Counted from the stretch's first letter, positions 7,316-14,945 are shown. The stretch is DNA of 17,359 bases from an uncultured Bacteroidales bacterium (GCA_946062035.1 CAMGTS010000006.1:1-17359); one strand, 5' to 3'. The notes: generated by a model from the letters alone, not told the origin. Numbers and translations: made by a program.

Positions 7316-8920
7316 CTACAATGCAAGAAGAACTCTTGCGTTTGCAATCGCCTCATCTGTAGTGCGCTCACCGCTTAATAGCCTTGCAAGCTCCATTACC
7401 CTCTCCTCACCGTCCAAGAACTTGACATTTGTGACTGCGACACCCTCGTCATTGAATTTTTTATATACGAGCAAATGACTGTTTCCCTTCGATGCGACCT
7501 GAGGAAGGTGAGTAATAGCGAATATCTGCATCTTGCGACCCATCTCGCCAATCATTTTGCCCATCTTGTCAGCAATACTTCCAGATACTCCGACATCTAT
7601 CTCATCGAAAAACATAGTAGGCATCCGCGAATAGCTTGCGAGAAGTTTTTTTATGCAAAGCATTATTCTCGATAATTCACCGCCACTCGCAACCTTTTGC
7701 AATTCGACAAGTTGCTCATCGCCATTCGCACAAAACATAAATTTGACCTCATCAGCTCCATCTGCAGTCATCTGAGATTCATTTGTAGTGACATCTACTA
7801 CAAATTTTGCGACAGGCATTTCAAGCGTACGGATTTCAGCTTCCAATTGTTTGGCAAGCAAAGGAGCCGCCTTACTCCTTTTTGCGGAGAGCTCGTGCGA
7901 AAGAGCAACCATTTTTTCTTCTGCACATGAAAGAGCGGCAGTCAATTCAGAGCGTTCATTAGCTATCGTCTCCGAGTCTCCGAGTCTTTGCGCAAGCTCA
8001 TCTCTCAGAGAAATAAGTTCCTCAATATCAGAAGAATTAAATCTTTTCACAAGCGAATAGAGCAACGCCATTCTCTCTTCAACCTGCTCCAATCTTGACG
8101 GAGAAACCACAACATCGCTTCCTAAGCGTTCTATCTCATCCGCAATATCCTTGCACTCTATCTTACAGCTCTCTATGCGCTTACCCAAATCTTGAAACTC
8201 GCTGACGAAACCTTTTGATTTCTCCAAAATCCCGGCCGCTTCTTTCAGTTTGTCGACAACCGATCCCTCCTCACCGTCCAATATGGCGTATGAACTGTAG
8301 ACAGCGGATTTTATCTCCTCCGCATTCGCAAGTTTTTTCTGTTCCTCCTCCAACTCCTCCAACTCTCCTGAACGCAGATTCGCTTCATTCAATTTGCTCA
8401 GGCGGAATTCGTCGAACTCACGTTGAGCGGCTTCGGCCTTCTGTCTCTCATCAAAATCAGAAAGCTTTGACCTTAGCTCGGCGACTCTCTTGTATTCAGC
8501 TTTATATAAGGATAGAACATCGTTTGTTCCGGCAAAATAATCAAGAACCTCCATTCTGAAACCACGCTCCTTTAGAAGCAGGTGCATGTGTTGCGTATGG
8601 ATATCAACAAGATGCGAAGAAACCTCTTCAAGCTCGGCGATGGTCACAGGGGCGTCATTGACAAAACAACGGCTTCTCCCGTTAGGAGAAACGACTCTGC
8701 GCAAAATCGTATCACCGAAGTCCCCCTCGACTACGCAATTCTTATCGCTTCTTTTCAGGACAGCCTGATCCGCCTTGCCACCGGATAAAAGAGAAATGGC
8801 GCCAAGCAAAACTGATTTGCCGGCACCCGTCTCTCCCGTAATTATATTGAGGCCATCGGGAAACTCAATATCCAAAGCCTCAATGAGAGCGTAATTCCTT
8901 ATGGATAAACTCCTTAACAA
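7316..8920 (-). CDS. recN: DNA repair protein RecN (SMC-like ATPase)
   Basis: RecN is an SMC-like ATPase that acts at DNA double-strand breaks. The 534-residue protein opens with LRSLSIRNYALIEALDIEF and Walker A GETGAGKS (29-36). Long charged coiled-coil arms follow from about 140 to 340. The C-terminal head has the ABC signature ASGGELSR (from 411), Walker B MFFDEIDVGVSG (D439, E440) and FAITHLPQVAS. It is slightly shorter than the usual ~550 residues, with all nucleotide-binding motifs intact. It begins 12 bases after the rpoZ stop and is probably the last gene of the trxB-bamD-rpoZ run. In Bacteroides, as I recall, coaBC and other genes normally sit between rpoZ and recN; here nothing does. 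Confidence 0.96.
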   Translation of the reverse strand: MLRSLSIRNYALIEALDIEFPDGLNIITGETGAGKSVLLGAISLLSGGKADQAVLKRSDKNCVVEGDFGDTILRRVVSPNGRSRCFVNDAPVTIAELEEVSSHLVDIHTQHMHLLLKERGFRMEVLDYFAGTNDVLSLYKAEYKRVAELRSKLSDFDERQKAEAAQREFDEFRLSKLNEANLRSGELEELEEEQKKLANAEEIKSAVYSSYAILDGEEGSVVDKLKEAAGILEKSKGFVSEFQDLGKRIESCKIECKDIADEIERLGSDVVVSPSRLEQVEERMALLYSLVKRFNSSDIEELISLRDELAQRLGDSETIANERSELTAALSCAEEKMVALSHELSAKRSKAAPLLAKQLEAEIRTLEMPVAKFVVDVTTNESQMTADGADEVKFMFCANGDEQLVELQKVASGGELSRIMLCIKKLLASYSRMPTMFFDEIDVGVSGSIADKMGKMIGEMGRKMQIFAITHLPQVASKGNSHLLVYKKFNDEGVAVTNVKFLDGEERVMELARLLSGERTTDEAIANARVLLAL

Positions 8921-8932
8921 AGCAGGAATCTA

Positions 8933-9256
8933 CTATGACTCAATCTTTCTCCAATAAATCTCACCATTCTGGAACTCCTTAACAGCTGTCAAAGTAGGCT
9001 TAGGGAGCTGCTCGTAATGACGTGAAATCTCTATCTGCTCTCTATTTTCGAAAGTCTCTTCCAATGTGTCCGCTACATTTGACGATGAGAACTCCTCCAA
9101 TTTGTCGGAAAGCTCTTTTTTCAATTCAGCGGCAATCTGATTCGCTCTCTTTGCGATAATCACTACAGACTCATATATGTTTCCTGTAGGTTCCGCAAGT
9201 TTAATCACATCCCTTGAGACGGTATTGTCATATACCTTTTCTTTAATCTCTTCCAT
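8933..9256 (-). CDS. rpoZ: RNA polymerase omega subunit, Bacteroidota type
   Basis: This 107-residue protein has the hallmark omega/Rpb6 segment of Bacteroidota: a lead of SRDVIKLAEPTGNIYESV, then IIAKRANQIA (about 33-42) and, further on, ENREQIEISRHYEQLPKPTL. Omega binds the beta-prime C-terminus and helps assemble RNA polymerase. The C-terminal half is longer than in E. coli omega and differs from it, as usual in this phylum. It lies between bamD (36-base gap) and recN (12-base gap) on the same strand. The bamD-rpoZ pair is a conserved Bacteroidota neighbourhood, which supports the call. Confidence 0.9.
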   Translation of the reverse strand: MEEIKEKVYDNTVSRDVIKLAEPTGNIYESVVIIAKRANQIAAELKKELSDKLEEFSSSNVADTLEETFENREQIEISRHYEQLPKPTLTAVKEFQNGEIYWRKIES

Positions 9257-9292
9257 TATACTACTCTATGTATTTCTTACTCTATATTTCCG

Positions 9293-10405
9293 TTATTTAT
9301 TTTTCTTGGCTTCCGCCTCCTTTCTCGCTTTCGCCTCTTTGTAAAGTCTCAGAGCCTCAGCCCTCTCCTGTTTTGCCCTCAGCTTAGCGGCTTTCTTGTC
9401 GGTCGTCTTAGACTCCTTTGCGATTCTCCTTGCGACCTCATTTTCGTTCTCCGCATCCGCGACGGCTTTCTTGGCGGCCTTTATAGCTTTCTTGGTACCT
9501 CTTCTGTCAGCTGATAGTTTGGCACGAGGCTTAACCTCCGCATTCTCGATATTGGTCATCTCCTGAACAGCGGCTATCTGTGCGGAATCAAGCTCTACTT
9601 TCATACCGACGACTTTATGAGCCTTGGCAAAATAGTTGTCAAGTTCCTTCCTCTCCTTTACAGTCGGATATTCGCCCACAAAGTTATAATAATCATCAAT
9701 AAATGTCATGTACCTCTCTTTCTGCTTTTCAGGAATGGAAAGGTTTGCGTACTTATACGATGAAAGCGCTGTGTAATAGAGGATTTGCTCCCTGTATTGA
9801 TTGTCCGAATTATCTTTGAGAACGTTCTTAAGAGCGTATCTGGAAGCCTGGAAATCCTCCATATTGTAATAGAGTTTCGCCGCCTCATACGCCTTTCTGT
9901 CGAGCCTTTCCTGAAATTCGTCAAGCATCGCCTGGCATATAGGATAGTATTGGCTGTCAGGATTCTCGAACATAAACTCCCCTATTATCGCCATAGCCTT
10001 CTGGGTAGGCACCTGATCAAGTTCCCAACGATATGTTCCTTCGTAGAGACACTTGATTCTAAGGAATTTAGACTCTTCAGCAAAAGGACTTCTCGGAAAA
10101 ACCTCCAAGAATTTGGCGAAGTTAGCCTCGGCGGTGATATAGTCACCATAACGATAGTTGCTCATCGCATTGTAATAGTGAACACTATCCTCTTGAGGCG
10201 TTCCCTGAGACACAAGCAGCATACTTTCAAAAATGGCTGCCGCCTTTCTGAATTTACCTACATTGTAATAGTCAAGACCCGCCTTGAATTTCACATCCGT
10301 ATCGTTGCTCTGAAGTATGATATCGAATTGGCTACGACATCCGCTCAGCAAAAGGACAAGCCCCGCCAAAACTGCAAATAATCCCGATTTTTTCATTGAT
10401 TTCAT
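9293..10405 (-). CDS. bamD: Outer membrane assembly lipoprotein BamD with a long basic C-terminal extension
   Basis: BamD is the TPR lipoprotein of the BAM complex that inserts beta-barrel proteins into the outer membrane. The start at 10405 (MKSMKKSGLF) puts a signal peptide directly before the lipobox LLSGC (Cys23). An alternative start at 10396 gives the same signal, and the open frame up to 10441 adds nothing recognisable. TPR-like repeats span about residues 38-270, with typical phrases such as KFKAGLDYYNVGKFRKAAAIF and SNYRYGDYITAEANFAKFLEVFP. From about 290 to the end (370) the protein is an extended Lys/Ala/Glu-rich helix (for example KKAIKAAKKAVADAENENEV), absent from the ~270-residue Bacteroides proteins I recall. 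It lies 39 bases after trxB. Confidence 0.93.
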   Translation of the reverse strand: MKSMKKSGLFAVLAGLVLLLSGCRSQFDIILQSNDTDVKFKAGLDYYNVGKFRKAAAIFESMLLVSQGTPQEDSVHYYNAMSNYRYGDYITAEANFAKFLEVFPRSPFAEESKFLRIKCLYEGTYRWELDQVPTQKAMAIIGEFMFENPDSQYYPICQAMLDEFQERLDRKAYEAAKLYYNMEDFQASRYALKNVLKDNSDNQYREQILYYTALSSYKYANLSIPEKQKERYMTFIDDYYNFVGEYPTVKERKELDNYFAKAHKVVGMKVELDSAQIAAVQEMTNIENAEVKPRAKLSADRRGTKKAIKAAKKAVADAENENEVARRIAKESKTTDKKAAKLRAKQERAEALRLYKEAKARKEAEAKKNK

Positions 10406-10444
10406 ATAAAACGCTGCTCTCTCAATCGAATATAATGCCAAAAA

Positions 10445-11371
10445 CTACAAAGTCTGTAAATATCTGTCAGCCTCGATCGCAGCTTTACAACCCGCCGCAG
10501 CCGCTGTAATCGCCTGTTTATAATGAACATCAGCGACATCTCCTGCAGCGAACACCCCCTCTATGTTAGTTTTCGGAGAACCGTTCTCCGTAATTATGTA
10601 TCCGTTTTCGTCCATCTTAAGCCACGGTGAAAAGACCTCCGAATTAGGGTGATGGCCGACCGCCTCAAATATACCCCATACAGGGATTATGTTCGACTCA
10701 CCGCTCTTTTTATCGAGGACTTTCAACCCCGTAACCCCGTTTTCATCGCCCAAAATCTCCTCCGGTTGGGTAAGCCAGTGAACCTCAATGTTGTCCCTTG
10801 ACATAACCCTCTCCTGCATCACTTTTGAGGCACGCATCACATCTCTTCTGACAACCAAGTGAACTTTGTTGCACATCGAAGACAAATATAACGCATCACC
10901 ACAGGCGGTATCGCCGCCACCAATGACAGCCACATCCCTTTTGCGATAGAAGAAGCCGTCGCAGGTCGCACATGCCGACACACCGCTGCCACGGAATTTC
11001 TGTTCGCCCGGAATACCAAGGAATTTGGCGGACGCACCCGTAGCCACTATCACGGTATCAGCCTCTATTTCAGCTGAGTTATCTATCTGAAGACGAAAAG
11101 GTCTCTCTGAAAAATCGCACTTTGTAATGCTTCCTATCCTGATTTCCACACCGAGTCTCTCCGCTTGTGACTTCATGTTTTCAACGAGAAGCGTACCGTC
11201 AATCCCCTCAGGAAAGCCCGGGAAATTCTCGATTACGGTGGTCGTGGTGAGTTGCCCGCCCAATTCCATACCGCTATAAATCACAGGTTTAAGATTCGCC
11301 CTTGCCGCATATATCGCAGCGGTATATCCTGCCGGACCGCTACCGGCTATCAAACATTTGACTCTCTCCAT
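10445..11371 (-). CDS. trxB: Thioredoxin reductase
   Basis: TrxB is a FAD enzyme that passes electrons from NADPH to thioredoxin. The 308-residue protein starts at MERVKCLIAG (ATG at 11371). An upstream in-frame start at 11467 overlaps the preceding gene and adds unrelated residues. It has the FAD motif GSGPAG (10-15), GGQLTTTTVIENFPGFPEG (38-56), the redox pair C134-ATC-C137, the NADPH motif GGGDTA (151-156) with VVRR downstream, and a C-terminal GVFAAGDVAD. All match the low-molecular-weight TrxB class. It lies 28 bases after the Gate-domain gene and 39 before bamD on the same strand, in a run that begins with a PerR-type regulator, so peroxide-responsive expression is a reasonable inference. 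Confidence 0.97.
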   Translation of the reverse strand: MERVKCLIAGSGPAGYTAAIYAARANLKPVIYSGMELGGQLTTTTVIENFPGFPEGIDGTLLVENMKSQAERLGVEIRIGSITKCDFSERPFRLQIDNSAEIEADTVIVATGASAKFLGIPGEQKFRGSGVSACATCDGFFYRKRDVAVIGGGDTACGDALYLSSMCNKVHLVVRRDVMRASKVMQERVMSRDNIEVHWLTQPEEILGDENGVTGLKVLDKKSGESNIIPVWGIFEAVGHHPNSEVFSPWLKMDENGYIITENGSPKTNIEGVFAAGDVADVHYKQAITAAAAGCKAAIEADRYLQTL

Positions 11372-11399
11372 ATCTTTCAGAATAGCATTGCCGACAAAT

Positions 11400-12341
11400 T
11401 TAAGAAAAAAACCTGTCCTTAATATAGAATTCCGCTCTCTCCTCCCAGACAAGAACAAGAGACCCAACCCACCGGGTCAGCAGCATTACCCACCAGATTC
11501 CACCTACTGAGGCAAAAAGAAGAAGATCCTCAAGATTACTGTGAGAGATTCCGATATGAGAGTTCAAAAGTTTAATCTCTCTCTCTGACATCACCCCTTT
11601 CTCTTTCTCTTGGAACATGACTGCGGCACCATAGGCGAGGCCAAGGGTATTCGCTACTATCCACAGAAATGAGGTGTCTTCAGGCAGTCCGAAAATCTTG
11701 AGAGGCCATTTCAGGAATTTCGTCAGAACCTTCATGATTCCGAATTCGTTCAATATCTGTTGCAGTACTGAAAGCAAAAATATAAGGACTATCATTTTAG
11801 CGCAGAGCTTGACGAGCGAGATCGCCCAAGGTTTGAACATTTCCATAAAGCTCTGCTTCTCCACGCTCTGCTCCACTATGTTCTCAACCCCTCCGGCAGG
11901 AAGAGTCCTATTGAGAACAAGGGCAAGGATTATTCCGCTCAAAGTTCTGACTATCACTATTCTCAAAGCGGATGAACCGGTCTTCTTCTGGACGGCCGTC
12001 TCGACAAACATATTATGGGAGCACAAGACCATGACGGCAAGAATGGTCATGGAACGTGGCGAAAGGTTCAAGGTTACAGCCGCCGCTATACAAGAGTAGA
12101 CATTTACAAAATAGCCGCTGACATAAGCGAGAGCCGCCTCTCCTGGAAGCCCGACTAACTCCATCACAGGGCCTACCGCATCGGATATTATCGAAAGAAG
12201 CCCCGAATACCTCAAAACAAATATCACGGCTGAGACAATGGCCGTTATCCTGACTACCCAGAAAGCGGTCTTTTTTGCGCCGGGCAACACTTGTACGGCG
12301 CATTTTCCTATCCTCTTCAAGAGCTCTTTTGAACTTTGCAT
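11400..12341 (-). CDS. Nucleoside-recognition (Gate) domain membrane protein
   Basis: This 313-residue integral membrane protein looks like a tandem pair of Gate domains (Pfam nucleoside recognition, also found in spore maturation proteins, concentrative nucleoside transporters and FeoB). The first half spans about 25-145, with LAVMVLCSHNMFVETAVQKKTG at 101-122. The second spans about 172-300, with GLAYGAAVMFQEKE and a polar NSHIGISHSNLEDLL at 260-274. Around seven or eight hydrophobic helices are visible. Substrate is unknown for this type, and export or import of a small polar solute is only a guess. It starts 5 bases after the perR stop and ends 28 bases before trxB, so it is almost certainly co-transcribed with both. 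Confidence 0.85.
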   Translation of the reverse strand: MQSSKELLKRIGKCAVQVLPGAKKTAFWVVRITAIVSAVIFVLRYSGLLSIISDAVGPVMELVGLPGEAALAYVSGYFVNVYSCIAAAVTLNLSPRSMTILAVMVLCSHNMFVETAVQKKTGSSALRIVIVRTLSGIILALVLNRTLPAGGVENIVEQSVEKQSFMEMFKPWAISLVKLCAKMIVLIFLLSVLQQILNEFGIMKVLTKFLKWPLKIFGLPEDTSFLWIVANTLGLAYGAAVMFQEKEKGVMSEREIKLLNSHIGISHSNLEDLLLFASVGGIWWVMLLTRWVGSLVLVWEERAEFYIKDRFFS

Positions 12342-12346
12342 AGGAT

Positions 12347-12760
12347 TTAAACCAACTCTTTTCCGATTATCTGAATATCAATCTTGCGGGGAGCGAAGCC
12401 CTCTATACTTTTCTCTTTCATGAACTCCTTGACGAGTTCGACAAGTTCCGGGCTATCGTAATCTCTGAATGTATTCCCCTCTTCATCAAGAAGATGTACA
12501 TGATCCGACACATTTACATCGAAATACATCTTGTTGTTGGGACTGTAACGCCTGTCTATTATTCCCGCTTTTGCGAATGATTCCAAAGCGTTATAAACGG
12601 TCGCTTTAGTATGGGAAATAGATGATGTGATCGACAATTCGTCGCAAACCATATCCGCGCTTGCGTGCCCGAGACGTCTCATGACATTATAGACAGCAAT
12701 GCGTTGCGGGGTCGCTTTCAACCCTTTTGACTGTATTATGATTTTCGCAGAATTTTCCAT
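12347..12760 (-). CDS. perR: Fur-family regulator, PerR-type, lacking the zinc CxxC pairs
   Basis: This 137-residue protein begins MENSAKIIIQSKGLKATPQR. A frame extension up to 12871 crosses the promoter and is rejected. The winged helix contains LKATPQRIAVYNVM (14-27) and the recognition helix SHTKATVYNALESF (49-62). H32, D81, H87, H89 and D100 fall at the spacing of the B. subtilis PerR metal site (H37, D85, H91, H93, D104). Asp at the last position is the PerR form, where Fur has Glu. The CxxC after the histidine pair is replaced by DEEG and there is no C-terminal CxxC, so no Cys4 structural zinc site is possible. Bacteroides PerR, as I recall it, also lacks these. The gene is first in the trxB run and divergent from a racemase gene. 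Peroxide sensing is inferred. Confidence 0.88.
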   Translation of the reverse strand: MENSAKIIIQSKGLKATPQRIAVYNVMRRLGHASADMVCDELSITSSISHTKATVYNALESFAKAGIIDRRYSPNNKMYFDVNVSDHVHLLDEEGNTFRDYDSPELVELVKEFMKEKSIEGFAPRKIDIQIIGKELV

Positions 12761-12782
12761 CAGACAATCTAACCAACTTGGG

Positions 12783-12814
12783 CAAAGGTAGTGAAAGTCC
12801 GGCGCAAAGCCAAA
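12783..12814 (-). promoter_or_regulatory. perR promoter, Bacteroidota consensus
   Basis: On the minus strand the -33 element is TTTG (12811-12814) and the -7 element is TACCTTTG (12783-12790), with a 20-bp spacer. This is an exact match to the consensus. The leader would be about 15 bases, which supports the perR start at 12760. Confidence 0.8.
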
Positions 12815-12853
12815 CTTGTCTGATCTATGCCCGACTTCCAGGCCACACCTACT

Positions 12854-12885
12854 TTTGCCAAAATACCGCAAAAATGTTAGCTTTG
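12854..12885 (+). promoter_or_regulatory. Racemase-symporter promoter, Bacteroidota consensus
   Basis: TTTG (12854-12857) and TAGCTTTG (12878-12885) are separated by 20 bp, an exact consensus match, 28 bases before the ATG. A second TAnnTTTG (TACTTTTG, 12850-12857) overlaps the -33 element and could act as an alternative -7. A short symmetric TTGTAAAACAA (12883-12893) overlaps the expected transcription start. Confidence 0.8.
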
Positions 12886-12913
12886 TAAAACAAGTGTTAT
12901 TAAGATTTGGAAT

Positions 12914-13615
12914 ATGAAGACAGATAAAACCTTAGGCGTATTGGGTGGCATGGGACCTGCCGCTACCGCCGATTTTCTCAAACTTCTTGCGGAGAAAGAC
13001 CCTGCAAATTGCGATCAGGAGCATCCTCGCCTGATTGTTTACGAATACACGAAAATACCTGACAGGACAACATATCTTTTGGGCAAGGGTCCTGACCCGA
13101 GACCATATCTGAGAGAGGGGTTGGACACCCTGATAAAATGGGGTGCGGATTATTTGTGCGCAACCTGCAATACAGCCCACTTCTTTATAGACGAGTTCCG
13201 CAGCGAACTCGCCAAACCTGTCATCCATATTATCGACGAGACGATACGTAAAGCATCAAAGGTTTCTCCTTCAGGAGCTTGGCTTACAGCCACTCTTGGA
13301 ACAATGAAGACAGGCCTCTATCAGAAACATGCAAAGGACAGCGGTTATGTGTTCGATGTCGCTGATTACGATACTCAGGTGGCTATTCATGATGTCACTG
13401 ACCTTGTAAAAGCAGGCAAGGTGAAAGAAGCGGGAGAGAAGTTCAGGCCGATAATCGAAAAACTTTGGGAAATCAAAAAGCAACCTATTATCGGCGCATG
13501 CACCGAGATCCCTATCGCATACGAAGCTACCGGTCTTCCGGCAGACATGCACATAAGCAGTCTGGAGGCACTTGCTGACGGTTGTGTAAGAATACTTTAC
13601 GGACTGGATGACTAA
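12914..13615 (+). CDS. Aspartate/glutamate racemase family protein
   Basis: This 233-residue protein belongs to the cofactor-independent Asp/Glu racemase family. It starts LGVLGGMGPAATADFL (7-22), the typical glycine-rich opening of aspartate racemases, and carries the two catalytic cysteines C85 (ATCNTAHFF) and C196 (GACTEIP). IPDRTTYLLGKG at about 48-59 matches the substrate-proximal loop. The family interconverts L- and D-aspartate or L- and D-glutamate. Presence of both cysteines argues for racemase rather than a one-cysteine relative. A dedicated MurI normally differs in its opening, so aspartate racemase is the better guess. It lies 46 bases upstream of a dicarboxylate/amino-acid symporter on the same strand, implying joint handling of acidic amino acids. 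Confidence 0.9.
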   Translation: MKTDKTLGVLGGMGPAATADFLKLLAEKDPANCDQEHPRLIVYEYTKIPDRTTYLLGKGPDPRPYLREGLDTLIKWGADYLCATCNTAHFFIDEFRSELAKPVIHIIDETIRKASKVSPSGAWLTATLGTMKTGLYQKHAKDSGYVFDVADYDTQVAIHDVTDLVKAGKVKEAGEKFRPIIEKLWEIKKQPIIGACTEIPIAYEATGLPADMHISSLEALADGCVRILYGLDD

Positions 13616-13661
13616 GTCCCAAGATTGTTAATCTAACTTAAACGCTGAAAATAAATTAGTT

Positions 13662-14945
13662 ATGTCAACAGAAAAAGAACAAGGGGCTTGCGACAACGCC
13701 AAGAGCCGCAAAAAAGGTTTCAAGATAGCGCTCCCGTGGCAGATTCTTATAGGACTCCTTTTAGGAGCCGTATTCGGTGCGTTCTTGCCTCAATACGCCC
13801 ACTATGTGGACTGGGCCGGACAGATTTTCCTGCGTGCCTTGAAGATGATAATCATCCCTCTTGTATTCACGTCTTTGGTTATAGGGGTGGCAAGTATAAA
13901 CTCTTCCAAAGATTTGGGACGACTTGCGGGTAAGACAATCGGTTACTACTTTGTCACTACGGCGATAGCGATCGTTATAGGTCTCGTTCTTGTGAATATT
14001 ATCAAGCCGGGAGTAGGAGCAAATCTTCCTATGCCTGAGAATGTGGATTTGAGCTCGGTCGGCAAATCGCAGACTTCATTCATAGATCAGATAATCAGCA
14101 TAGTACCGTCAAATATCTTTGCGGAGATGAGTGCCGGCAATATACTTCCGGTTATTTTCTTCGCCATAATCTTCGGATTTTTCATCACCAAGTCCGCAGA
14201 GAAGACGAAGACTACTTTGATAGACCTGTGCAATTCTGTCAATGAGGTGATTATGAAAATCACGATGTTCGTGATCAAGCTCGCCCCATACGGAGTGTTT
14301 GCGATTGTGAGCAATATGCTCTCAAAGCAGATAGCCGCCGGGAACAGTCTGTTGAACCTCGTTACAAGCCTCGGAGTCTATCTGATAGTCATTTGGATAG
14401 GTATGTTGATCCAGTTTTTCGGTGTCCTTCCGGCAGGTGTATATTTTCTTGCTCATGAGAAACCTTATAGGCACATGAGCAAACTGTCGACTGCGATTCT
14501 GACAGCCTTTTCGACTTGTTCGTCTGGTGCGGCCCTTCCTATTTCGATGAGGGATTCTGAAGAGAAGTGCGGTATCTCCAATAAGATCACGAGCTTCGTG
14601 CTTCCTCTCGGCGCTACCGTTAATATGAACGGTACAGCTCTGTATGAGGGCGTTACGGTTCTTTTCATAGCTCAGGTATATGGGATTGAGATGACTATTG
14701 TCCAGCAGATCGTAGTGCTCGGTTCGGTTATGCTTGCGGCAATCGGCACAGCCGGTATTCCTATGGCAGGTTTTGTGATGCTGTCGATTGCGCTTAGTGT
14801 CGCAGGACTCCCGCTTGAAGCGATGGGTCTTGTACTTGCGATAGATCAGCTTTGTGATATGCCGCGTACAGCTACGAACTCTTATGGAGATGCCTGCGGA
14901 GCTGTGATTATCGCAAAAAGTGAGGGGGAGAAACTGACGATATAG
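13662..14945 (+). CDS. Dicarboxylate/amino acid:cation symporter (DAACS, glutamate-transporter fold)
   Basis: This 427-residue inner-membrane transporter has the elevator-type glutamate-transporter fold. Visible marks are the HP1 serine motif CSSGAALPISMR (286-297), the TM7 motif NMNGTALYEG (321-330), the HP2 tip GTAGIPMAG (362-370), and TM8 DQLCDMPRTATNSYGD (395-410). TM8 carries D395, D399, R402, T403, N406 and D410, at the spacing of Glt-Ph D390, D394, R397, T398, N401 and D405. The arginine is the residue that binds the side-chain carboxylate, so an acidic substrate (aspartate, glutamate or a C4-dicarboxylate) is likely. TM7 has NMN where Glt-Ph has NMD, changing a sodium-site acidic residue. 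It is probably co-transcribed with the racemase upstream. No clear terminator follows. Confidence 0.95.
   Translation: MSTEKEQGACDNAKSRKKGFKIALPWQILIGLLLGAVFGAFLPQYAHYVDWAGQIFLRALKMIIIPLVFTSLVIGVASINSSKDLGRLAGKTIGYYFVTTAIAIVIGLVLVNIIKPGVGANLPMPENVDLSSVGKSQTSFIDQIISIVPSNIFAEMSAGNILPVIFFAIIFGFFITKSAEKTKTTLIDLCNSVNEVIMKITMFVIKLAPYGVFAIVSNMLSKQIAAGNSLLNLVTSLGVYLIVIWIGMLIQFFGVLPAGVYFLAHEKPYRHMSKLSTAILTAFSTCSSGAALPISMRDSEEKCGISNKITSFVLPLGATVNMNGTALYEGVTVLFIAQVYGIEMTIVQQIVVLGSVMLAAIGTAGIPMAGFVMLSIALSVAGLPLEAMGLVLAIDQLCDMPRTATNSYGDACGAVIIAKSEGEKLTI

Noticed and set aside
11372..11467. Longer N-terminus for trxB
   Set aside because: The extra 32 residues overlap the Gate-domain gene and resemble nothing in TrxB; MERVKCLIAG places the FAD motif at the usual position.
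12761..12871. Longer N-terminus for perR
   Set aside because: It would run through the consensus promoter, and the short start gives a normal Fur-family length.
13622..13634. AGATT-gtt-AATCT palindrome between racemase and symporter as a terminator
   Set aside because: The stem is only five A/T-rich pairs with no T run, so it is not a convincing terminator; the two genes are treated as one operon.
12767..13637. Shared 8-mer AATCTAAC near perR (12767-12774) and before the symporter (13630-13637) as a common operator
   Set aside because: One shared 8-mer in two AT-rich gaps is compatible with chance, and the surrounding bases do not match.
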